Positions 1 to 9,500 of a DNA stretch of 64,000 bases are shown piece after piece. The DNA lies in contig OX359193.1 in NCBI GenBank assembly GCA_947172415.1, positions 7,744,501 through 7,808,500 on the forward strand, read 5' to 3'. The position numbers and the translations under genes are program-made. Under the pieces are notes generated by a model. The model did not search any database, had not been told where the DNA came from, and worked only from the letters and a program-made list of their open reading frames with translations. Positions within the stretch are counted from its first letter, which is position 1. Every line of letters begins with the position of its first letter. Origin of the DNA: Chondrosia reniformis. Its lineage: Eukaryota; Porifera; Demospongiae; Chondrillida; Chondrillidae.

Positions 1-472
1 GCAGGCAGCCATTATGCTATTACTGTAATTGAGATTGAGTGTGGCTGGTTATACCAGTTTACGTTCATATCGGAACACCTCTCGCTAAAATCGTTTCCAC
101 ATGGGACCAGAAAAGTTGTTCTCCTCCGCCAATCAAGACACTCACAGGATTCTATCAATTTTCCCCAGTTTCTAGATGAACCATGAATACTGGATATACC
201 TTTAAAATGGCTTGGAACGATGCACTCGTCCCGAATTAACTTGATATAATTTGACTACATTTTTCTCGCAAATACCCTATTCTTAAGTATGGAATTGCGC
301 CAACCACAATCGTTTCCTTTTGAAATTTTCTTGTTTAAATAGAAGCGCAAAACCTTATAAAGTAGGCCTACCTGGACACATCTCTATGGTGGTAGCGGTT
401 CCCATAGGGGTTGGTAGCGCTTAGACTCTGAAGCTGTCTCCTAATCGGTTGGTGCCATAGAGACGTGCTCAC

Positions 473-553
473 CAATAATCCGGATTTCGGGGGGGTTCCA
501 CGTAATGTGGGATTGGCATCTGATATCTTTAAGGATTCATATGAGTCGGCCAT
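473..553 (-). CDS. Candidate first coding exon of a gene leaving the left edge
   Basis: On the minus strand an ATG at 553 opens 27 codons starting MADSYESLK and rich in Ser, Pro and Thr. It ends exactly at a consensus 5' splice site (TTG, then GTGAGC at 472-467). The surrounding 360-700 is richer in G+C than its neighbours, as promoters and first exons often are. No second exon is evident in 1-470, so the rest would lie outside the window. I do not recognise the protein. It could equally be a chance ORF. Confidence 0.3.
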
Positions 554-556
554 ATC

Positions 557-576
557 GAGAAGAACTGGTTCTTCTC
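557..576. repeat. Perfect 9-bp inverted repeat, 2-bp loop
   Basis: GAGAAGAAC and its exact reverse complement are separated by TG, just upstream of the candidate first exon. It could be a protein-binding palindrome or chance. Confidence 0.4.
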
Positions 577-902
577 ACGCAAGTGACACCCAAAGCTCAA
601 CTCGGCAGAGCGTTACCACCGATCCCGGCCTCTGAGCGTCGTGGATGGTAGCGTTCGGTATGGTCCAACTTTTTTTCTATGGAGTTTCGTTGGCCGTCGA
701 TTGGCAAAATTTCACTTTAACGACATCCATATAATATATGTGGATAGATACTGCTTCAACAACAATCAAGTACTACACAGTGCATATCCATGTGTATAAA
801 AAATCTTTCAAAGAGTTCTATTTTTAGAAATATATACAGTATATCGCATTTTCACTCTTACACCTACTCAAGGTCGGCCATTTATAGTATTACGCAATTA
901 GG

Positions 903-1700
903 GTTAGTTAATGTATGGTGAGAGATAAGGCAATTTGGCTAAATATATCAAAATTTGCAAAATTCATTGGATACCTTTCATACATCTCTGTGAATTCTGA
1001 GATAGAGTTTCAGATAAATATCTGTTCATTTGGAAGAGTTAGAGCCATAAATATGCTTAAAAATTACTGCTATACAAAGTTAATGTATGGTGAGAGGATT
1101 GGGCAAATTTGAGTAGATATGAAAATTTGCAAAACTCGCTGGAAACCTTTCATACACCACTGTGAATACTGAGATAGAGTTTCAGATAAATATCTCTTCA
1201 TTTGGAAGAGTTAGAGCCATAAATGTATTTGAAATTACTGCTATACAAAGTTAATGTATGGTGAGAGATAGGGCAAATTTGAGCTGATATCAAAATTTGC
1301 AAAACTCATTGGAAACCTTTCATACACCACTGTGAATACTGAGATAGAGTTTCAGATCCATATCTCTTCATTTGAAAGAGTTAGAACCATAAATGTGCTT
1401 AAATTACTGCTATATGAAGTTAATTTATGGTGAGAGATATATACAAATTTAAAGTCAGTGTATATGGTGAGACATCAGGCAGAATATATATATATTAGTA
1501 TCCCTCAAAATTTCAAAAATTCATTGGAAATGGATGTCTGTAAATGCTGACACCTAGTAATAGCTTAATATCTCTCCATTTGACAGAGTTACAGCTGTAA
1601 ATGTATATATAAGGTTTGCAATGTGCATGATGGCAAAAATACAGTAATTTAGCTCTAAATTGACAAACATTGTATACCATATTCAAAATTCATTGGAATC
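903..1700. repeat. Tandem ~172-bp satellite-like repeat, about 4-5 copies
   Basis: Units start near 906, 1079, 1250 and 1422, each opening with GTTAATGTATGGTGAGAGAT and later carrying GAGATAGAGTTTCAGAT and TTCATTTGGAAGAGTTAGAG. The first three copies are close relatives. The fourth breaks down after ~60 bp, and 1498-1700 looks like a strongly diverged copy. A partial relative lies at about 25750-25860 inside an intron of the fibrocystin-L gene, so the family is dispersed. No coding potential is seen. Confidence 0.8.
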
Positions 1701-1869
1701 TGAAGCCTGCATGGACTTGACTGAGATCTGTTCAAGCTGATAGGTTTGGTTGCCTCAAATTTTTAAGGTTACAAGTGCTGGATTGCTATAGCTTAATTGC
1801 GATTCATGTACATCACAACACTGGTAATCAGGAGCACGCTCTATCTGTTCTGTTCCTGTGTCTGTTATC

Positions 1870-4213
1870 TCAAAAGCATGCAAAATCTGCACTATCAACA
1901 AACATGGGAGCTCTTGAATCCAAATAGCTTTCTTTGTACTGTGCATATGTGTCATTCAGTTCAGGTAGTGAAATCTGAGTTTCTATCCCCTGTGTTTCCT
2001 CTCCACAGGATTCAGAGTACTTCATTCTGACAGTACCAATATAATTTCCCTGCAGCACACACTTTATCATCTCACCAGTTCCTTCCCCATCCAAATATAG
2101 CACTGTAACTTGAGAGCTACTAAATTTATCTTCTATCTCTCCCATTCCATCTTCATGATCAATGGGGAGTAGTGGATATGACAATGACGTTATCATTTCA
2201 TCAGACTGACTGGGAATACAGTCTTCCTCACTGTCAGAAAACAATGCAGTGCCAAACAATTGAAGTGACTCATCTGAAGCACGCCAGCTTTCCATCCTTC
2301 CAGGTGGTGACTTAGGATGTGTTGAAACACAAGTAGTGGCAGATGGATAACTGCATTCAGATCTATTAGTGGTGCAGCCATCAGAATAGGTAGCTGGGAC
2401 TCTTTGTGAATGAAAAGGTTTCTCGTTGTTAGAGACGTGGTTGGCTTCTTCCATGGAACTGGAGCAAGCCAGCTGCACCTGCTGAGAAGGCATTTTGCCA
2501 TCTTGACCATCATCACAGTCCACTGAAATACTATGAATCAGTTTATTCTCCAGCAGCAGCTACAGAGACATATAAAAAAGGTGAATCTGCAATATTGGAA
2601 TTGTGGCTGTTTAATCTTTTCTATATACATAATATACATGCATGTATATGTATGTCAGCAGTATATATATACATGGATAAATACATAATCATCATTCATG
2701 CATAAAATATTATACAGTCTGACACATCAATTTTTAGCAGAATTTCCTAATTGGTCCAATTTACTTTTGCAATCTCTACTCTGCCTGCCATTACTGCTAA
2801 ATGAAATGGTGTGTATCCCATGTTGGTTTTGGCATAAACATCCGCTCCATTCTCCAGCAATATTTTCACTTGAAGTAGGTGGCCTCTTTCAGCAGCAAGA
2901 TGGAGTACAGTCTCACCAGCAGAGGACTGTATGTCATTCACATCACAACAATAAGGGGTGCAGTTCAATAGGATCCAACAGGGAAATGGATCTGGTATGG
3001 ACACTGAATAATACAAAGGAGTAAGTCCCTGCAGTGATTAAGTGAGACAAAAGTTTACTTACATATGTATGTATATATACGTACATGATACACTTAAAAC
3101 CAAAATAGTAAGTTCCCCATATAGCTATAGGCCTTTATTCTAAAGTAGCTAGATGTAGCATGTAAGAAAAATGGTGTTTAGATTATTCATGCATGCATAT
3201 GTGTATACATATGTACCTTGGCATCTTTGTAGTTAGGAGAAGCTCCTGCTCGCAGAAGAACTGAGATACCTTCACAATTAGTGTGCATTGCTGCTCTGTG
3301 CAGTGGAGTTAGACCATCTTTTCCTCTGAAGTGAATGTTGGCTCCATTCCTTATCAGTTCGAGGATCATTTCATTAGTTCCTCTCTTCTCACAAGCAATA
3401 CCAAGTGGAGTATCTAGAGATTAATAAATCGGTAATATCAGTTGCATGTAAAGGGAAATCCTTAAAGGAAAGGGAAAACATACTTCCTTTCTCGGTTATA
3501 AAATTTGGATCCATTCCTTTGTTAAGCAATTTTATTGCTGTCTTTACATAATTTTTTTCTACAGCTCTTTCAAATTTCTTCCTTGAAGACTTATCATTTG
3601 CCTTTAAAATTTGCTTCTTTGTTAAATTGTTAGTACATCTTATTCTTTCAATTGGGCGAAACTGGAATGGGTTGATATATATAAGTACATCAATGTGGTT
3701 AATTGTATATAGTCTTTCTCTCATCATCTATATATACCTCAAAGAAGTTAGCATTTTCGCTGAGATATTCTTTCCAGATCGTTTCCTCGTCCAGATATTT
3801 TCCATTAAAGCCCAGTTCCAAATTTTGCTTGTAGAAGGCATAGTTCTGATAGTCAATTTTGTACTGCATGCATGCATGCATGTAAAGAGTAACGAATATA
3901 TTTCAAGATAAGACTATAGAGCTATATAAGCGTCTTCTAGCTCGAACTGTAGTGTGACTTACTAGACTGACCGTTTTATGTTTGCTCTCCAACTTTGAAG
4001 CCAATTGCTTCCTTGCTTCGACCACCCGTTGTGTCTCGATTATGAAAAGGGACTCCTGGGGATAATTCATTTTTTAGATTAAGACTAAGGACTATATAGT
4101 AGACTATGTTCAGTAATTTTGGAACGTACCGTTTTGCCCAGGGTAGGGACATATACAAAGATCTCTCTTTCGAAGAGCGCAGAAACACTCTGAGCAGCAT
4201 TAACCGTCTTCAT
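1870..4213 (-). CDS. SHANK-like SPN + ankyrin-repeat protein without SH3/PDZ/SAM, 543 aa
   Basis: Seven exons (4213-4130, 4055-3963, 3863-3738, 3661-3484, 3413-3217, 3028-2765, 2559-1870) close in frame. Residues ~1-105 resemble the ubiquitin-like SPN domain of SHANK scaffolds (motif KYLDEE followed by FEFRP). A basic linker with LKANDKSSRKKFE follows, then ankyrin repeats from ~135 to 320 (GLTPLHRAA, GASPNYKDA, ETVLHLAAERGH, GYTPFHLAV). The last exon is a ~220-aa acidic, Ser/Thr-rich tail with no recognisable domain. In SHANKs the SPN-ankyrin module contacts small GTPases and cytoskeletal partners, and SH3, PDZ and SAM follow; none is seen here before the TGA. It may be a SHANK-derived short form or a relative of the pre-duplication scaffold. 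The SHANK assignment rests on remembered motif order and was not searched. Confidence 0.8.
3105..3195. repeat. Dispersed intronic repeat, copy 1
   Basis: Shares AGGCCTTTAYTCTAAAGTAG, GATGTAGCATGTAAGAAAAA and ATGGTGTTTTAGATTATTCATG-type blocks with 17000-17140, 54885-54925 and 58000-58075. It lies in intron 5 of the SHANK-like gene, next to the exon 5 donor. Confidence 0.65.
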
Positions 4214-4729
4214 GATTCCGATTCTTTAACTCAGTCAGACAGCTGCTAAATATATAGTGATAGCTTTAACTTGGTAGTCTATACCTACAGATCAATCCGA
4301 ACCTCTCAAAGAACAGCTGGTCTCAATTAACACTACGTAAGTATTGTATGATTGGCTATAATACTATTTGATTATAATCGAGTGTCATCTGATTGGTTGA
4401 TTAGCCCATAAGCCAGAATTTAAACAATTAATTACATTCGTAACATGTTTTGATTAACTTTACATATAATTATAGAAAGATAATATATCTTTGCTCCTGT
4501 ATAATCTATAGCTCTATAATCAGAGAGCCAAGTCAACTGTATCGCACTCAATTCAGCGCGGATGTTTCAAGTTCTAAAATTTGTGTGTAAATTCAAAACT
4601 TGTTTTTCCAAATTACTATATACACGTATAGAATAAGGATTTCTTCTCGAACTTATCTATACTTTACTACACGTACGTATATCACTGTAATTAAACACTA
4701 TTGAACCCAGAGGTGTATGTAAGGAAATT
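4214..4729. other. Gene-free spacer between PNKP 3' end and SHANK-like 5' end
   Basis: This 516-bp AT-rich stretch should contain the promoter of the SHANK-like gene and the PNKP 3' UTR, since both genes run on the minus strand. A short block around 4627 (AGAATAAGGATTTCTTCT) recurs near 52328. No RNA gene or ORF is supported. Confidence 0.6.
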
Positions 4730-6484
4730 CTAAGTTAAGTGCATCATGTACAGCTTTTCTTCAAAGTCACTTTTAAAGTTTGCAACAAAATTGACTCTAA
4801 CTATCTCATGGAACCCTTCTTCCACTGTCGGTTCACTAAATTTGCTCTTGTATACATTAAATGCCAAATCTGGTACTGGTTTGTAAGACGTATCACTGTT
4901 AATGAGCTCCCTAAACTTGTTATTGTGCTTAGCATGAGGGAGGGATGTAGTCACCCAGAAGCATCTCACAGGGACCTCCATCTTCTTGGCTGCTTGGATA
5001 TAGCGCTGACGAGATTCAGCATCAGGGTTGGTGTTGTCTATGGCAACACTCTTTCCTTCTTTGATGGCTTGGTAGCAAGCATTGACACACTTTTGCCATG
5101 TTCCTAGTTTATCTCGACTGATATGGACATAAGAAGGAAGATGGTGGCTACAGAAGTTTGATTTCCCAGAAGCTGGACAACCCACAAACACAATAACTTC
5201 CTTCTCTGAAGCAGTTAGCTGAGTTTGGTTATTTTGAAGAAGAGGCAGTGGCGATTTGAAGAATTCTTGAGGATCAAACTCACCCCAAGAAAATTTTGCC
5301 GGAGACTGTGAAAGAAAATATTCTTCTGGGGTATAGAACTTAAGACCCACATTGAAAGCAAACTTTCGATCACTGCATGAAAAATCTTTCTTCTTTCCCG
5401 GTGCCCAATTATCTGGTCTTCCAGCAGCATCACCCACATAGAATGAATCATGTAGACTAATTTCCATTTCTTCCTTTCTTGCTTGCTCAACTAGGGCTTC
5501 CCACATCCCAGCTAATGGCTTTCGATACTTATCATCAGTTGAGGATGCCAGTACAACAACAGGTACTGCAAGCGCCTCACAAACTGCTTTTAATTTCACT
5601 TCAAATTGCCTCTCTTTGTCTTTCTTTTTTAAACCAGACTGATTTGATAAAACTGCTATACGGAAGCCATCTTGTTCATACAACCCTCTCACTTTTGGAG
5701 CCACAGAAGGCATCAACCACCTCCAATCGTGCTCATCCTTTGGGAACTTCCTTCCAGATTGTGTGGAAATCAGAGTATAATCTAAATCAAAAATGGCTAT
5801 TTTTTTGGACTTTGATTGGTTACCATAACGATACATTTTCACTGTGTTAATCCACTCCCACGTGCCAGTCATGTGACTACCATTTGATGGATCTTGCTCT
5901 TTCTCAAATGCCTTGGATGCAATAAATTGTAGCATTGATGACTGCTTTGATGCCTTAGAAATTGCTTTATGGCTGTTGGGTCTTGATCGTTTAGCTGGTG
6001 GTTCATCCTCTTCGGGACTATGAGGGCATTCTTTAATTGATTCCAATTTTTTATCAGTTGTCTGTGAATCTACAGAATCGAATGAGGATTCTTCATAAAA
6101 TACCCAAAATCTTTCTCCTCCTGGTACTAGCTCGATGGCAGCCCCCGAACCTATCACTCTTTCTTCTCCCTTGGCCAAGAGGGAATCAGCTACCAAGGAT
6201 GAATTAGCTCCTTTCTGTGTCACCCTCACTTCTTGTGTCGAATAATCCGCCTTTAGTTCGATCTGCTGTCTAGAACACTTCTTGTCCTTCACCTTTGTCA
6301 ATGGTCCCCTGCCTACAGTAACAGCCTACAAATGCAACCAGAAGAATGCAAGAAACTGAATCACAGTGTCTTGGTAATGATTTGCATAAAACTTTAAAGT
6401 TCGTAATTACGTTATATTGCATTCGCTTGCCTCTCCATCTTGTAGTTCTAGTATCGGAGAAAGCTTTCCCAACTGTTTAGACAT
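4730..6484 (-). CDS. PNKP: Bifunctional polynucleotide phosphatase/kinase, 549 aa
   Basis: PNKP repairs DNA strand-break ends by removing 3'-phosphates and phosphorylating 5'-hydroxyls in the nucleus. Exon 1 is 6484-6431 and exon 2 is 6325-4730. The domains are complete: an N-terminal FHA domain (VGRGPLT and KCSRQQ), a basic linker PPAKRSRP near 127-134, a HAD-type phosphatase (nucleophile motif FDLDYTL at 197-203) and a P-loop kinase (GCPASGKS at 400-407, later DNTNPD). The FHA domain binds phosphorylated XRCC1/XRCC4 in known orthologues. Joining the exons in frame needs a GC-AG intron (GAG then GCAAGC); the nearest GT donor would shift the frame and break the FHA strand. It is arranged head-to-head with TPP2. 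Confidence 0.97.
6326..6430 (-). other. PNKP: GC-AG intron 1 of PNKP
   Basis: The donor is GAG followed by GCAAGC and the acceptor is TTTGTAG. Using it joins codon 18 to the FHA strand AVTVGRGP in phase 0. A GTAATT 25 bp further into the intron gives the wrong phase. Confidence 0.8.
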
Positions 6485-6537
6485 AACCCGACAGAGCCTA
6501 CGGACCGCCATGTTTTCCCCTCGAAGAACAGTGGAAA
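6485..6537. promoter_or_regulatory. Bidirectional PNKP/TPP2 promoter core
   Basis: Only 53 bp separate the two divergent start codons. Both 5' UTRs and at least part of both promoters must lie here or overlap the opposite gene. The stretch is relatively G+C-rich and I see no TATA box. Confidence 0.7.
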
Positions 6538-9500
6538 ATGGCCGACGTCATTGATCCACTTCCCATCAAGGATCTTGTTCCAAAGAGCCAGATTGGTGCT
6601 GAGCGCTTCTTGCGAAGCCAAAAGTCATATGATGGTCGTGAGATCTTGATTGCGATCTTAGATACTGGCGTTGACCCCGGAGCAGCTGGTCTCCAGGTGA
6701 GTCCACCAATTAACAACCTGCATACCTGCTGTTGTTGCAGCAAGAACTGTATTACAAGAGAAGATGAGCTGCGAATATTCGGTCTCATTAATCAAAGCTC
6801 ACTCTTGTGCTTAACAAGGAGAATCAAGCCTTTTTTGAGGCCATGAACCTCCCGTGTCGTTAACTGAATTCTATGTCTTCTCTTTACCTCTAAAGGTTAC
6901 TACAACAGGAGAGAGAAAAATAGTGGACCTCATTGACACGACTGGTTCTGGAGATGTGGATACGTCCGTGTTAATCACCAAGGAAGAGGATGGAACTATA
7001 ACTGGGCTCACTGGGAGGAAACTGAAGGTATCTGTATGAGCAAGTTGCTTCTTGGTAACAACTTTGTGTCTTCTGTGTTGAGTTGGTATCATTTACAGCT
7101 AGTGCTATTTCCATTAGAAGTGGAAATCTTCCATTCTCTAGAAAGCAGATTGGGGATGCACCTCAGTCATCGGCTAGTATTTCATGTGAGTTTGTTTCTG
7201 TAGATCCCTGAGGACTGGGTGAACCCAAGTGGTTACTGGCGCATTGGAGTGAAGGCTCTGTATGAATTATTTCCAAAGGAGCTCATAGCTCGTTTGAATG
7301 TAGGGTTATGCATGTTAATGTCTTCTCCTGTGATCAGTATTAAGTGTTGCTTTAGAGTGACAAAGTGACCAAGGAGTGGGACCCAAAGCATCGTCAGTGC
7401 TCATCAAAAGCAGCCAGGCAGCTGGGAGAGTTTGATGCTCTTTATAAATCCAATGAACAGTTGGTACGTTCTTGGCAGCTGTTACAGCACTGTACATACT
7501 GTACGTACTGTACATCCAATATTGCCTGATACCCCAGTCTTGATTACGTGTAGTCTTACGAGGAGAAGTTGCACCATGCCGATCTACAAGCTCAAGTCGA
7601 TCTATTGCAAGAATTTGCTACAAAGAAACAAATCTTCCCGGGCCCTGTTGTAGATTGTGTAGTCTTCTATGATGGTACTGATTGGAGGTAAGCTGTCACA
7701 TACAGGACTGTATGTATACATATGTGTGTGCATTGCGCTATTGCTGTCTACTGTTCTGGCAGTTATGATTGTCTGATGCGGATTTCTGTAGGGTAGTACT
7801 GGATACAAGTGAATGTGGAGATTTAGCGTCCTGTACCCTACTTACGCCTTTCAAAGAGTCGGGAATGTTTGGAAGTTTTGGCCCTCAAGGTACTCTGTAC
7901 ATCTGTACATACATATGTCCACATGTTGCAGTGCTTTGTTAAGTATATAGAATTCTTCCTTTTCTGCAGACTGCTTAAATTACTCTGTGAACGTTTATGA
8001 CAATGGAGATGTTCTCAGTATTGTTGTTCCAGGAGGTTTGTTAAATTTGGCTCAATTGAAGTAGGTGTTCTTATTCCTATGACCCTTGCAGGCTCACACG
8101 GGACCCATGTGGCCTCCATTACAGCCGGACACTATCCTGACTGCCCTGAGAAGAATGGAATAGCACCAGGGGCTAAGGTACAGTCGGTATCATCTGTATA
8201 TCCCATAATATGAGCAATGTTGGCCTATTATGATAAAAGAGCACATACTGAAGGCAACGTGTGGGTGTGTCCTAAAGGTGGCCTGTGGGTGTGTCCTTAA
8301 GGTGGCCTGTGAGTGTGTCCTTAAGGTGGCCTGTGGGCATGTCCTTAAGGTGGCCTGTGGGTGTGTCCTTAAGGTGATCTGTGGGTGTGTCCTTAAGGTG
8401 GCCTGTGGGTGTGTCCTTAAGGTGGCCTGTGGGTGTGTCCTTAAGGTGGCCTGTGGGTGTGTCCTTAAGGTGGCCTGTGGGTGTGTCCTTAAGGTGGCCT
8501 GTGGGCATGTCCTTAAGGTGGCCTGTGGGTGTGTCCTTAAGGTGATCTGTGGGTGTGTCCTTAAGGTGGCCTGTGGGTGTGTCCTTAAGGTGGCCTGTGG
8601 GTGTGTCCTTAAGGTGGCCTGTGGGTGTGTCCTAAAGGTGATCTGTGGGTGTGTCCTTAAGGTGATCTGTGGGCATGTCCTTAAGGTGGCCTGTGGGTGT
8701 GTCCTTAAGGTGGCCTGTGAGCGTGTCCTTAAGGTGATCTGTGGGTGTGTCCTTAAGGTGATCTGTGGGTGTGTCCTTAAGGTGATCTGTGGGTGTGTCC
8801 TTAAGGTGATCTGTGGGTGTGTCCTTAAGGTGGCCTGTGGGCGTGTCTTTAAGGTGGCCTGTGGGCGTGTCCTTAAGGTAACCTGTGGGTGTGTCCTTAA
8901 GGTAACCTGTGGGCGTGTTCATTAGAGATAGAGCACAGCCCAATATATCAATCTCTCTCTCTTCACAGATAGTCGGTATTAAGATTGGCAACAGCCATTT
9001 GAAAACTATGGAAACATCGTCTTCTCTCGTTAGAGCAGTGAGTGCTTGTAAGTGCCATATAGCTACTGGTACTGCAACAGATATAATGTGCTTACATACA
9101 GGCTACAGTAGCTGCTGAGATGAAAGTGGACTTAGTAAATTTTAGCTATGGAGAAGTTGCCCATTGGGTGAATGAAGGGTAAATTGTGTCAATTTGTGTG
9201 CATTCATTTTGAGATTCAAATGGCTCTACTGTTGACTGATAGGGCAGTCCTGACACAGTTTCGGAAGCTTGTGGACAACCATGGTGCTGTATTTGTGTCC
9301 AGCTCAGGTAATAATGGTCCGTGCCTCAGTTCCGTTGGTACTCCTGGGGGAAACACCTCCTCATTAATTGGTAAACAACATTTGTTTATAAATATGCAAT
9401 TCTTTGATTAAACAGTAAAGTTGTTGAAATCAAAAGTTTACTTGATTGTGGTTGTGTAACGTATCTGTGTATCCCATTTCAATAAGGTGTGGCTGCATTT

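Noticed and set aside
8230..8925. 231-aa repetitive ORF (CGCVLKVA units) and its antisense partners
   Set aside because: It is the stop-free reading of an intronic 24-bp minisatellite; the flanking TPP2 exons join in frame without it.
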